DNA of 64,000 nucleotides, taken from assembly GCA_030447525.1 (NCBI GenBank), contig JAUJOR010000007.1:124001-188000 (forward strand). The letters are read 5' to 3'. The notes beneath the pieces were generated by a model. That model saw only the letters and a list, made by a program, of their open reading frames with translations. It was not told the origin of the DNA and searched no databases. This DNA is from Chloroflexota bacterium (lineage in GTDB: Bacteria > Chloroflexota > UBA11872 > UBA12225). The translations under genes were made by a program, and so were the position numbers. Position 1 is the first letter of the stretch, and each line of letters opens with the position of its first letter. Positions 51,810 to 59,970 of this stretch are shown here, in pieces.

Positions 51810-52970
51810 ATGTCCAGCGTAGACACGCAACGCTATTACCTGCCACTCCTACGAGAGCATGTCCCTCTGCCGCGCCGGGGACGTGTCCTGGAGCTCGGCT
51901 ACTACGATCCCCATGGGGCGCTGTGGGCGGCCGGTGGGGCCGGACAGGTGCTCGCCTTGCGCCCCTCCATTGACCTCGTGGCCGATCTCCACCGGCGGGC
52001 GCGAGAGGCGGATGTGACGAACCTGGACGTGCGGCTGGCGGTGCGCCCGGAGGCGTTCGAGCATGGGACGTTCGACCTCGTCCTCCTCCTAGCGCCCTAC
52101 TTTCTGGGCAACGCCCCGGTGCGCCAGGCGCTGGAAGTCGCCGCCGCTGCCCTGACCCGCGGTGGGGTGCTGTACTTCCAGGTGCACCGCCGTCGGGGGG
52201 GGGACACGTTCGAGGGCTACGCCCGGTCGCTGTTCAACGAACTCTCTCTGCTCGGCAAGGGTGGCGGCCAGCGGCGCCTTCTGCGGGCGGCCGACCCGCG
52301 CCCGTCGCTCCCCGGCCCGCCGGCAGGGGCGGCGAGCGTAACGGGGCCGCACCTAGAGCTCAGTCTCCGCGGGGCTACCGTGCGCCTCCGCCTGGCGGCC
52401 GGGGTCTTCTCCGCCCACCGCCTGGATCCAGGATCCCAGCTCCTGGTAGAGACGGTAGAGCTCCCGGAAGGTGCCCGTTTCCTCGACCTGGGGTGTGGCG
52501 CCGGGACGATTGGGCTGGCCCTGGCGGCCGCGGATGGGCGCGCCCGCGGCATCCTGGTAGACAGTTCTCGGCCGGCGGTGGAGCTGGCACAGGAGAATGC
52601 GGCCACGAACGGCCTGGAAAGCGTGGAGGTGCGTCTGAGTGATGGCTACGCCGCCGTGGAGAACGAGCGTTTCGACGCCATCATCTCCAACCTCCCGGCC
52701 CATCAAGGTCATCGCAGCGACAGGAGCATCGCCACGACTTTCATTACCGGCGCCCCGGCCGTCCTCCGCGAAGGGGGAGCGGCCTGGTTCGTCGCCAACC
52801 GTGCCTTACCCTACGAGCCGGTGGCGGCTCAGGCCTTTGGCGAGGTGCGGGTGGCGGCCACCGACGGGCGCTACAAGGTCCTGCACTGCCTGCAGCCGCG
52901 GCGATCGTCCCGGGCGCCCCGCCCGCTAGGAGTTGCTACGCTGCCCCACCGGCCACGGCTTCGCGCCTAG
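51810..52970 (+). CDS. RsmC/RlmG-like two-domain methyltransferase
   Basis: 386 aa from the ATG at 51810 (an ATG at 51777 is an alternative). The N-terminal half (1-180) is a degenerate methyltransferase fold (GRVLELGYYDPHGALWAAG). The C-terminal half is a full class I MTS domain: SQLLVETVELPEGARFLDLGCGAGTIGLAL with the SAM motif, GILVDSSRPAVELAQENAATNG, and ISNLPAHQG in place of NPPFH. RsmC methylates G1207 of 16S rRNA and RlmG methylates 23S; the altered NLPAH motif leaves the target open. A short hairpin immediately follows the stop. Confidence 0.8.
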   Translation: MSSVDTQRYYLPLLREHVPLPRRGRVLELGYYDPHGALWAAGGAGQVLALRPSIDLVADLHRRAREADVTNLDVRLAVRPEAFEHGTFDLVLLLAPYFLGNAPVRQALEVAAAALTRGGVLYFQVHRRRGGDTFEGYARSLFNELSLLGKGGGQRRLLRAADPRPSLPGPPAGAASVTGPHLELSLRGATVRLRLAAGVFSAHRLDPGSQLLVETVELPEGARFLDLGCGAGTIGLALAAADGRARGILVDSSRPAVELAQENAATNGLESVEVRLSDGYAAVENERFDAIISNLPAHQGHRSDRSIATTFITGAPAVLREGGAAWFVANRALPYEPVAAQAFGEVRVAATDGRYKVLHCLQPRRSSRAPRPLGVATLPHRPRLRA

Positions 52971-52971
52971 G

Positions 52972-52986
52972 GCCCCGCTGCGGGGC
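52972..52986 (+). terminator. Compact hairpin right after the methyltransferase stop
   Basis: GCCCC-GCTGC-GGGGC one base after the stop at 52970. Small and GC-rich, with no T run, in the 116-bp gap before the PEP carboxykinase. Confidence 0.4.
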
Positions 52987-53086
52987 GACGCTGTGACGTC
53001 ATGGGCCGGTGTCATACCATGGAGAGGCAGACTGCGGGATCAGCCGAGCAACGGCTTGGCTCGCCGGAGCGGGGGAGAGGCGACGG

Positions 53087-54973
53087 ATGGACACGCAGAC
53101 ACGAGTCGAGACTTCCAGTGGGGTCACCAACGAGCGGCTGACGGCCTGGGTGGAAGAGATGGCCGCTCTTTGTCAGCCGCGCTCCGTCTACTGGTGCGAC
53201 GGCTCGCAGGAGGAATATGACCGGCTGTGCCAGGAGATGGTAGAGGCCGGCACTCTCATCCGGCTCAACCCCGCGCTCCGCCCCAACAGCTACCTGGCCC
53301 GCTCCGACCCCAGCGACGTCGCCCGGGTAGAGGACCGCACCTTTATCTGCAGCCGCAGCCAGGCGGACGCCGGTCCGACAAACAACTGGATGCCACCCCA
53401 GGAGATGAAGGCCACGCTGGAGCGCCTCTTTGATGGGGCCATGCGCGGCCGGACGATGTACGTCATTCCCTTCAGCATGGGACCCTTGGGGTCGCCCATC
53501 GCCCACATCGGCGTTGAGCTGACCGACTCGCCCTACGTCGTGGTGAACATGCGCATCATGACGCGCATGGGGCGGGCGGTGCTGGACGTGCTCGGCGATG
53601 GGGAGTTCGTCCCCTGCCTCCATTCCGTGGGCATGCCCCTGGCGCCCGGCCAGCCGGACGTCCCCTGGCCCTGCAACGCGGAAAACAAGTACATCGTGCA
53701 CTTCCCAGAAGAGCGGGCCATCTCCTCGTACGGGAGTGGCTATGGGGGGAACGCCTTGCTGGGCAAGAAATGCTTCGCCCTACGCATCGCCTCGACCATC
53801 GCCCGCGACAACGCCTGGCTGGCCGAGCACATGCTGATCCTGGGCGTGGAGTCCCCGGACGGGGAGAAGACGTACGTCGCCGGGGCGTTCCCCAGCGCCT
53901 GCGGCAAGACCAACTTCGCCATGCTGATCCCACCGCCGGCGTTCGTGGGCTGGAAGGTGACGACCGTCGGCGATGACATCGCCTGGGTCAAGCCGGGATC
54001 GGACGGCCAGCTGTACGCCATCAACCCGGAGGCCGGCCTCTTTGGCGTCGCCCCGGACACCTCGGAGCGCTCCAACCCCAACGCCATGGCGGCGATCAGC
54101 CGCAACGCCATCTTCACCAACGTTGCCCTCACCCTCGACGGGGACGTGTGGTGGGAAGGCATGACCGAGACGCCCCCCGCAGAGCTCATCGACTGGCAGG
54201 GGCGGCCCTGGACGCCGGGATGCGGGCGCCTGGCAGCGCACGCCAACGCCCGCTTCACCGCCCCCATCAGCCAGTGCCCCTCCATCGACCCGGACTGGAA
54301 CAATCCGCGGGGCGTGCCCATCAAGGCCTTTGTCTTCGGCGGACGGCGCCGGGACGTAGTCCCCCTGGTCTACCAGGCCTTTAACTGGACCTACGGCGTC
54401 TACCTGGCGGCCACCATGGGCTCGGAAACCACGGCTGCGGCCACCGGCCAGGTAGGGGCCGTGCGACGCGACCCCATGGCCATGCTCCCCTTCTGTGGCT
54501 ACCACATGGCCGATTACGTCAACCACTGGCTGCAGTTTGGACGCTCCATCCCCAACCCCCCCCGCATCTTCAGCGTCAACTGGTTCCGCAAGGACGAAGA
54601 CGGGTCGTTCCTGTGGCCAGGATTCGGCGAGAACATGCGGGTGCTGAAGTGGATCGTGGAGCGGGCGCAGGGTCGCGCCGTCAGCGTGGAGAGCCCCCTG
54701 GGGTGGATGCCGCGCTACGAGGACCTGGACTGGCGCGGGCTGGAGCACTTCACGCCTGAGCGGTTCCGCTCCCTAATGGCCATCGACCGGGAGACTTGGA
54801 AGGACGAGATCCTCTCGCACGATGAGCTGTTCATCAAGCTGTATGATCGACTGCCAAAGGAGCTGCTGTTCATCCGCGAGTTGATCCTGTCCAGCCTGTG
54901 GCGGGCGCCGGCCCGCTGGGGGCTGCTGGCCCCGGAGCGTCCGGATGGCGCGGCGAGCGAGAGCGCCGGCTAA
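53087..54973 (+). CDS. pckG: Phosphoenolpyruvate carboxykinase (GTP)
   Basis: 628 aa, full length for the family, from the ATG at 53087 with GGGGGAGAGG ahead of it. Motifs: [13 protein letters not shown], the GTP-type P-loop with reactive Cys in [17 protein letters not shown], the metal-binding [10 protein letters not shown], and [40 protein letters not shown]. It makes PEP from oxaloacetate using GTP, a gluconeogenic step in the cytoplasm. It is monocistronic. The 377 bp after it hold no gene before selC. Confidence 0.96.
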   Translation: MDTQTRVETSSGVTNERLTAWVEEMAALCQPRSVYWCDGSQEEYDRLCQEMVEAGTLIRLNPALRPNSYLARSDPSDVARVEDRTFICSRSQADAGPTNNWMPPQEMKATLERLFDGAMRGRTMYVIPFSMGPLGSPIAHIGVELTDSPYVVVNMRIMTRMGRAVLDVLGDGEFVPCLHSVGMPLAPGQPDVPWPCNAENKYIVHFPEERAISSYGSGYGGNALLGKKCFALRIASTIARDNAWLAEHMLILGVESPDGEKTYVAGAFPSACGKTNFAMLIPPPAFVGWKVTTVGDDIAWVKPGSDGQLYAINPEAGLFGVAPDTSERSNPNAMAAISRNAIFTNVALTLDGDVWWEGMTETPPAELIDWQGRPWTPGCGRLAAHANARFTAPISQCPSIDPDWNNPRGVPIKAFVFGGRRRDVVPLVYQAFNWTYGVYLAATMGSETTAAATGQVGAVRRDPMAMLPFCGYHMADYVNHWLQFGRSIPNPPRIFSVNWFRKDEDGSFLWPGFGENMRVLKWIVERAQGRAVSVESPLGWMPRYEDLDWRGLEHFTPERFRSLMAIDRETWKDEILSHDELFIKLYDRLPKELLFIRELILSSLWRAPARWGLLAPERPDGAASESAG

Positions 54974-55350
54974 ACGCCTCCCCCCGCCGTCTGGGGCCCG
55001 GGGTCCTCTGATGTGGGCGCCGCCGTCCATCACGCCCCCTCGCGTGAGCTCCAGCCGAGCACCACGCCGCCGGCCGCCGTGCACGCCCGGGGCGTGGAAC
55101 GGCTGAGCCCATCTCAAGGACAGCCGAGGTGAAACCCGCATGGGGAGTGTGCCGCCCCCATGTGAGTCCCAGCGTGGGTGAGGAATAGGGCGGATACAAT
55201 CCACAACGTTCCCCTGGAGGCGCGTCCGCCGGATGGCCCGTCCGGTAAACTTTCCGAGCATTCCCCGGTGGACGGGGAGCAAGGGGGCGCCCTGACCCGT
55301 GGGCGGTGGGGGCCGGCGGCACCCGCTGGGCGGGGGTTACCGTTCCCCAG
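54974..55350. other. Intergenic region between pckG and the selenocysteine tRNA
   Basis: No convincing gene. An almost exact short copy of the tRNA lead-in (CGTTCCCCTGGAGGCGCG) lies near 55206, about 135 bases before the true one at 55341. It does not fold as a tRNA. Confidence 0.5.
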
Positions 55351-55448
55351 GGAGGCGCGGCCGGTCCGGTGATCGGCCCGGTCTTCAAAACCGGTGAGTC
55401 GTCGTTCGCGCGGCGATTGGTGGGTTCGACTCCCATGCGCCTCCGCCA
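55351..55448 (+). tRNA. selC: tRNA-Sec (anticodon TCA)
   Basis: 98 bases including an encoded CCA. The 8-bp acceptor stem GGAGGCGC pairs with GCGCCTCC before GCCA. The long D-arm, the anticodon arm CCGGT-CTTCAAA-ACCGG with TCA, the long variable arm and the T-arm TGGG-TTCGACT-CCCA all fit bacterial selenocysteine tRNA. It implies the organism makes selenoproteins, so selA, selB and selD should exist elsewhere; none is in the window and I saw no gene with an internal TGA and SECIS here. tRNA genes, selC in particular, are integration sites for genomic islands, and a recombinase remnant lies 164 bases downstream. Confidence 0.95.
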
Positions 55449-55851
55449 GATTGCGCGCTTCGCCATTGTCCGGCAGCCGAGCGCGTCTCGGTGACCCCAT
55501 CAGGCCGGGGCGGGACGCGGTGACTGCGCTGGTCGCGATCTTGACCATCGCCACCGGCCGGAGGAGCTAGCTCATCACGGCCCTGCCGGGCGCTTCGCGG
55601 TCACCCGGGGCTCACCCACAGGCGTTTGGCGCCAGGTGGTCGTCGCGCCCGGCGAGGTCCTCGGCCGTCGGCCGGGTGTCAATGGTAATGGCGTTCAGGT
55701 CGCTGTGGCCGAGCCGGCCGCCCCCACGCCCCTGCGGATGGGCCCCTGGAGATCGCCAGCCGGGAGACGACCCTCGTTCCTGGGCAGGTAGGGCACAATG
55801 CATCGTCACCGCGACCGATCCCGGTCACGATCGATCCTGGTAGGGAAGTAG
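55449..55851. other. Degraded region downstream of selC
   Basis: 403 bp with no intact gene. The only recognisable piece is the tail of a tyrosine recombinase at 55612-55700 on the minus strand. A short dyad (GACCGATCCCGGTC) lies near 55818, just before the ilvD fragment. Confidence 0.5.
55612..55700 (-). pseudogene. C-terminal tail of a tyrosine recombinase/integrase, catalytic Tyr lost
   Basis: Minus-strand codons give RLGHSDLNAITIDTRPTAED, then LAGRDDHL, and end at TGA 55612. This is the end of a phage-type integrase, normally LGHSDL-xx-T-x-I-Y-T-R-P. The nucleophile position reads Asp (GAC) in place of Tyr (TAC), a single T-to-G change. Upstream of RLGHSDL no integrase sequence is recognisable, so only the last 25-30 codons survive. 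Its position next to selC fits an old island integrated at the tRNA. Similarity is by motif only. Confidence 0.5.
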
Positions 55852-56256
55852 ATGAACGGTAAGAACGGCACGTCGACCGCGCCTTCCGACGCCCCTGCCG
55901 GAGGCAGGGGCTCGGACACCATCAAGTCCGGAGTGCAGCGCGCCCCGCACCGCGCGCTCCTGCGCGCCACCGGCGCCATCAAAGAAGAAGCGGACTTCAA
56001 GAAGCCCTTTATCGCCGTGATGAACTCCTACGTGGACATCATCCCCGGCCACGCCCACCTCCAGGAAGTGGGGCGCGTCGTGAAATCGTTTGTCCGTGAG
56101 GCCGGGGGCGTCCCCTTCGAGTTCAACACCATCGGCGTGGACGATGGCATCGCCATGGGCCATGAGGGCATGAAGTTCTCGCTCCCCTCGCGCGAAGTTA
56201 TCGCCGACTCGGTCGAGACGTGCCTGCCGTTGTTCGGGGTGAAGCACTGCATCTAA
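55852..56256 (+). pseudogene. ilvD: Dihydroxy-acid dehydratase, truncated after about 120 codons
   Basis: The first 124 residues are good Ilv[74 protein letters not shown]. Homology then stops, replaced by [10 protein letters not shown] and a stop. About 440 residues, including the Fe-S Cys ligands and the catalytic end, are missing, so it is inactive. The junction near 56220 leads straight into an opposite-strand DUF1801 fragment. It is either a deletion scar or an assembly join. Confidence 0.9.
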
Positions 56257-56284
56257 CGGGCGCGCCGAGGGGAATTGCGGCCGC

Positions 56285-56525
56285 TGCGCCCTTGAGCTTG
56301 CGCCGGCCGCCGGCCCGGTTGTTCGCGATGATCTGCTTGAACATGGCGCTGAGGGCGCGCGCGTTAAGCGTCTCGCCCTCGCGGACGGCCACAGTACGCG
56401 CGGTCTTGTTGTGGTGCCCGCCGGTGATGATCCCTTTGGGATCGGGGACGATCGCCCCGTCGTAGAGGAACACGTCGACGTGGTCCTTGGCCGCCAGCAG
56501 GGCGCAGATGTTGCCCTCCAGTACG
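56285..56525 (-). pseudogene. DUF1801 protein fragment
   Basis: The minus-strand frame gives HFVLEGNICALLAAKDHVDV, FLYDGAIVPDPKGIITGGH and ARALSAMFKQIIANNRAGG, then RKLKG, the C-terminal two thirds of a DUF1801 (YdhG-like) small protein. Upstream it runs directly into the DUF1761 gene in another frame, and downstream into the ilvD scar. No start codon of its own is present. Function of the family is unknown. Confidence 0.65.
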
Positions 56526-56526
56526 A

Positions 56527-56889
56527 AGTGAGGAGGAGGTTCACCAGCCAGTCACCGGCGTGGATGGCGGCGAGCCGCCACGGCACGTTCTCGTGAAAGA
56601 CCGAGCCGCCAAGCAATACGACCGGAAACGCGATCCATAGCGCCAGGCCAAGCAGCACCGTGCCCGCCCAGCTGCCCAGCTCTAGCCCGGCCGCGAGCCC
56701 CGCAACCACCACCGCGACAACTAGATTCCGGAGTAGCTCGACGGCGGCCTGCAGCGCCGCCGGCCGGCTCACCTCGCCCTCGGTGCTGCGTGCCGCAAGC
56801 CGGTTGCCGAACACCGCGTACCACCCGCCGCTGGCCACGAAGCCGGCCACCGCCGTCACGGCGACGGCCAGCATGTTGACGGACTCCAT
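56527..56889 (-). pseudogene. DUF1761 membrane protein, C-terminus replaced
   Basis: The ATG at 56889, with GGTGGAGGTGG ahead, opens MESVNMLAVAVTAVAGFVAS, GGWYAVFGNRLAAR, two further membrane helices, and HAGDWLVNLLLTSY, close to the usual C-terminus of a four-helix DUF1761 protein of about 140 aa. At that point the DUF1801 sequence begins in a different frame, and the reading frame continues as noise to 55825. The fold may be nearly complete, but the tail is foreign. Confidence 0.65.
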
Positions 56890-57258
56890 CCACCTCCACC
56901 ATGCGCTCCGTACGGCTCCGCCTACTGTGCCAGTCTTCCTGCCAGGATGCTGGCGTCTAGTGTTCCATGCCCCTAGGGGCGCCACCAAGGATACAAGGCA
57001 CCGTCTACTTGGCAGCGGGTGCGTTCCAAACCAGCCGGCACTCGGGTCACTTGCACGTTCCGGGAAACCTGTACGCTTCGAGCGCTGCCGTCCAGGGCAA
57101 CCGCGGGCGGGCCGGTGGCTGGGTGCGCGTCCCCGGCCGCGAGAGGGCGAGTCCACCGCGCCCGGCCGGCGTTGGGTCGGGCGGTGTGGAGGATCGGCGT
57201 CGCCGTGAGCGCGACGGGCCTCTCCCGCGCGCCCGGGCGCGGCGCGGGAGCCTGCCCC
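56890..57258. other. Intergenic region, nothing recognisable
   Basis: 369 bp between the DUF1761 fragment and the methyltransferase end, very GC-rich. I see no supported gene, repeat or strong hairpin. Confidence 0.5.
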
Positions 57259-57882
57259 CTACGGCCGCTGTGCCGCCAGGCGCAGCACGATCCCGAGCTT
57301 CAGACGCTCCAGGCGCTGGACTTCGAACCCCTCCCGGCGCAAGTGCTCGAGCGGCTCGCGCACCAGGTGGTCTCCCTGCAGTGGCACCGTGAGGAGGTTG
57401 AGCGCTCGCTGCGCCGCGTGGACGAACCAGCGGGGGCTGCGGACGTGCTCCAGGAGCAGCAGCCGGCCGCCGGGCCGCAGCACCCGCCGGGCCTCCGCAA
57501 CGGCGCGACCGTCGTCAGGGATGGAGCACAGCGCCAACGTGAACACGACGGTGTCGAAGCTGGCGTCCGGGAAGTCGAGCCGCTGCGCGTCACCCTCGCG
57601 GAGATCGGCCCGGAGGCCCAGCGCCGCCGCCCGGCGCCGGGCGAGTTCCAGCATGCCGGGGCTGAGGTCGATCGCCGTCAGCCGGACGCCGGCTGGGTAG
57701 AAGGGCAGGTTGCGGCCCGTGCCGACCGCCACCTCGAGCACGTCGCCCTTGGCCTGGCCGCAAACCCACTGCCGGCCCCCGGCGAGGAGCAGCCGCTCCA
57801 CGGACTCCATGCCCCGGTCGTAGCGCGGCGCCACCCGCTCCCAGAGCCGGCGCACCCGCGCGGTCTCGGGGCTCGCCGCCAT
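57259..57882 (-). CDS. Class I SAM-dependent methyltransferase (UbiE/PmtA-like)
   Basis: 207 aa, complete. The SAM motif is GDVLEVAVGTGRNLPFYPAG, followed by RLTAIDLSPGMLELARRRAA, LREGDAQRLDFPDASFDTVV and PGGRLLLLEHVRSP. The C-terminus (LKLGIVLRLAAQRP) is typical of small UbiE/PmtA-type methyltransferases acting on lipids or quinones. SD GGGGAGGG precedes the ATG at 57882. Upstream it is fused, with almost no gap, to the head of a serine recombinase gene, so it may have been captured there. The substrate is unknown. Confidence 0.88.
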   Translation of the reverse strand: MAASPETARVRRLWERVAPRYDRGMESVERLLLAGGRQWVCGQAKGDVLEVAVGTGRNLPFYPAGVRLTAIDLSPGMLELARRRAAALGLRADLREGDAQRLDFPDASFDTVVFTLALCSIPDDGRAVAEARRVLRPGGRLLLLEHVRSPRWFVHAAQRALNLLTVPLQGDHLVREPLEHLRREGFEVQRLERLKLGIVLRLAAQRP

Positions 57883-57901
57883 TCGTGCCCTCCCCTCGGC
57901 G

Positions 57902-57979
57902 GCCGAGCGTCGCGCTCATGGCGGTGATGTCCTGCGCGTCGCTGGAGCAGCGGGCGTAGCCGACCAGTATGACACTCAC
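57902..57979 (-). pseudogene. N-terminal remnant of a serine recombinase (resolvase family)
   Basis: An ATG at 57979 gives MSVILVGYARCSSDAQD and then ITAMSATLGRRG. This is the start of resolvase-type recombinases (VGYARVSTDAQDL), including the catalytic Ser position in CSSDAQD. After about 25 codons the sequence runs into the methyltransferase leader. The rest of the gene is deleted. Confidence 0.7.
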
Positions 57980-58029
57980 TCGCTGAGTGTACGGTACACC
58001 CTCTCCACGCCGTACACGTCACCGTACAC
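57972..58029. promoter_or_regulatory. Inverted and direct repeats at the recombinase start, possible res-site remnant
   Basis: ACACTCA-CTCGC-TGAGTGT (57972-57990) overlaps the recombinase start codon. Next to it is GTGTAC-G-GTACAC (57987-57999), then two more GTACAC copies at 58012 and 58024. Clustered dyads upstream of a resolvase gene are typical of its res recombination and autoregulation sites. The remaining 360 bp up to 58390 show no gene. Confidence 0.45.
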
Positions 58030-58389
58030 CGTCTGTGAGACACCATTGAGACGCCGTGCTCGCTGGGCGGCGGTGGCCGGGTAGCCACGCTGGCGCGCGT
58101 CCGGTGGAGGTTCGCCTAACGGACGGCCTTGCTCCGCTCAACGTTGCTCCTGCGGGCGTGTCGTCCGTCGCCAGTGAGCCGTTGTTGCAGCTCGATGACC
58201 AGCGCCCCGAGCAGCCCCGCACCCTCGCCGGCCACCCCAGAGAGCTCCAGTCTATTGGAAGCCGGCTTTCACAGGCGGCTCCCTTGCTTCATCCATTCAT
58301 CTCATCGGCCGCCGCTGAGTCCGGAGCTCCAAGCACCTATCCGAGCGCCCGCCGCGTCCACCCTCAGGGCCCGTGGGGCGTGGGGACGC

Positions 58390-58563
58390 TCAGGGTCGTC
58401 GGGGCCACAGGAGGATCGCTGCCACGGCCACCGGAGGTACGGATAGCGCCGGCAAGGAGACCCAGCGCATGTCACCCGTGGCCAGGGCGATCAGCCATCC
58501 CAGGGCGATCACTGCGACCTCCACGGCGAGAACGACGCCAAAGAGGGAGAGCCAGCGCTGCAT
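58390..58563 (-). CDS. 57-aa two-helix membrane protein
   Basis: The ATG at 58563 starts 3 bases after the stop of the gene at 58567, so it is translationally coupled. It reads MQRWLSLFGVVLAVEVAVIA then LGWLIALATGD, and SVPPVAVAAILLWPRRP before TGA at 58390: two membrane helices around a short polar turn and a basic end. Not recognised. It is the last gene of a three-gene membrane cluster (59369 to 58390). Confidence 0.6.
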   Translation of the reverse strand: MQRWLSLFGVVLAVEVAVIALGWLIALATGDMRWVSLPALSVPPVAVAAILLWPRRP

Positions 58564-58566
58564 TGC

Positions 58567-59115
58567 TCAGGACACGGCGGCGTCACGTTGCGCCGGCCGC
58601 GAACGCATCTCCTGCTGCTTGCGCCACCCGTACGGGGTCACGCCCCGCGGCTTGTACACATTCAGCACCGTGATCGCGAGCAACACGAGCAGGCCGACAC
58701 CGGGGTGGAGGAGGTCGCCGCCAAGCCCGCCGATGTTGGCACCATCCGCCTGTGCCGCGATGCCCGCCAGGTGGCTCACGGTCGGCATGTGCAAGAGCAA
58801 GACGACGGTGCAAAGGATGGTCAGCACGAGCGAGATCACGACCCAGTAGTGCCGGAACAGGCCCCACGGGGTGCCCAGCGACATGACAAGCCCGGTCAGC
58901 AGCGCGGCGAGTGCCAACGGCACGATAGCGAACCAACCGGTCACCTCCATGGCGATCCAGGCGGCACGCACCGTCTGCGTATCCTGGCGGGTCGCGGCGG
59001 CGACGCCGAGCGCCAGGTACGCAACGACCGCACCGATCCAGCCGAACGAGAAAGTGAGATGCGCGGTGAGCGCGAGCTTGCGGAGGCCGGGTGCCATGGT
59101 CACGGCCGTGTCCAC
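58567..59115 (-). CDS. DUF2269-like integral membrane protein
   Basis: 182 aa with four membrane helices: LRKLALTAHLTFSFGWIGAV, AAWIAMEVTGWFAIVPLALA, FRHYWVVISLVLTILCTVVL and HPGVGLLVLLAITVLNVYKP. The His after helix 1 and the one in LLLHMPTVSHLAG could hold a heme or metal, as in related families. The C-terminus GVTPYGWRKQQEM is typical of these proteins. It overlaps the upstream small protein by 16 bp and leads into the 57-aa gene. Function unknown. Confidence 0.7.
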   Translation of the reverse strand: MDTAVTMAPGLRKLALTAHLTFSFGWIGAVVAYLALGVAAATRQDTQTVRAAWIAMEVTGWFAIVPLALAALLTGLVMSLGTPWGLFRHYWVVISLVLTILCTVVLLLHMPTVSHLAGIAAQADGANIGGLGGDLLHPGVGLLVLLAITVLNVYKPRGVTPYGWRKQQEMRSRPAQRDAAVS

Positions 59116-59369
59116 GGCTGCTGCACCCCGTGTGCGAGCGGCGCTGTTGAGCCGGCAGGGCTACCGGACGGTATGTGACGGCCGGGGCGATGGCCTCCAT
59201 CACTGGCGACCAGCAGCACAGCGACCAGCGGCACGAGGGCGAGAGCGATGATCCCAAAGGCCTTCACCCAGCGTGGTGTGCCGTGATAGATGGTGGGCGA
59301 GCGAGGATTGGGGCCTCGACCGGCGTCGTTGACGCCGTTGGAGTGGGAGGGTGAGCCAGCCATCTGCAT
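59100..59369 (-). CDS. Small single-helix membrane protein
   Basis: 89 aa from the ATG at 59369 (a second ATG two codons on is possible; GGGGAG lies directly before). A polar head, then PRWVKAFGIIALALVPLVAV with LLVAS as one membrane helix, then GGHRPGRHIPSG and a C-terminal LAHGVQQPWTRP. The pattern TPRWVKxFGIIALxLV...GRH is a frequent small protein next to four-helix membrane genes as here. Divergent from the TetR gene at 59415, with only 45 bp between starts. Confidence 0.65.
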   Translation of the reverse strand: MQMAGSPSHSNGVNDAGRGPNPRSPTIYHGTPRWVKAFGIIALALVPLVAVLLVASDGGHRPGRHIPSGSPAGSTAPLAHGVQQPWTRP

Positions 59370-59414
59370 CTCCCCTATCACGCGTCGTGGTCGAATGGTT
59401 GTCACGGCTTCGGG

Positions 59415-59966
59415 ATGTGGATACTGGACACCACGGTGGCGCTGGTGGCTGAGCACGGGCTGGCCTCGGTGGCGATGTCGCAGATCGCTGAGCAGTCGGG
59501 CATCGGACGTGCGACGCTGTACAAGTACTTCCCGGACGTCGAAGCGATCCTGGTCGCCTGGCACGAACGTCAGGTCACCGACCACCTCGAACAGCTCGCC
59601 GCCGTCCGGGATCGGAGTGCTGACGCTGGCAAGCGGCTCGAAGCGGTGCTCGAGACCTACGCGCTCATCTCCCGCGAGCGCCACGGCAGCGAGCTCGCGG
59701 CCCTCTTGCATCGAGGTGCGCACGTCGCCCGAGCCGAGCAACAGCTCAGTGACTTTCTCCGAGACCTGTTGGCCGAGGGCGCAGCGGCCGGCGACGTCCG
59801 AGATGATGTCTCGCCTGACGAGCTCGCGTGCTACTGCCTCCACGCCCTCACCGCAGCCAGCACCCTACCGTCCGAGGGCGCGGTCCGGCGGCTCGTCATG
59901 GTCACGCTGGCTGGGGGGCGCCCGCACGTCGTCTTGTGCGGCCAGCCGAGCGGCGCGCGCCGCTGA
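59415..59966 (+). CDS. TetR-family regulator with a short N-terminus
   Basis: 183 aa. The helix-turn-helix is clear: LVAEHGLASVAMSQIAEQSG, IGRATLYKYFPDVEAILVAW. The start MWILDTTVALVAEHGL lacks the usual 10-20 basic residues and part of helix 1; no better start codon lies upstream in frame, so the N-terminus may be clipped. The C-terminal domain (ELAALLHRGAHVARAEQQLS) is the usual helical dimer part. It shares a 45-bp divergent promoter with the membrane cluster and is followed by the glycolipid-binding gene four bases later. Confidence 0.8.
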   Translation: MWILDTTVALVAEHGLASVAMSQIAEQSGIGRATLYKYFPDVEAILVAWHERQVTDHLEQLAAVRDRSADAGKRLEAVLETYALISRERHGSELAALLHRGAHVARAEQQLSDFLRDLLAEGAAAGDVRDDVSPDELACYCLHALTAASTLPSEGAVRRLVMVTLAGGRPHVVLCGQPSGARR

Positions 59967-59970
59967 TCTC

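Noticed and set aside
55200-55262. Second tRNA-like sequence (CCCCTGGAGGCGCG) upstream of selC
   Set aside because: It shares only the first 17-19 bases with the real tRNA lead-in and has no anticodon or T-arm.
56251-56371. Integron attC-like pair (ATCTAAC ... GTTAAGC)
   Set aside because: Core sites match loosely, but the span lies in the DUF1801 fragment, there is no fold and no repeated sites or integrase gene; chance is likely.
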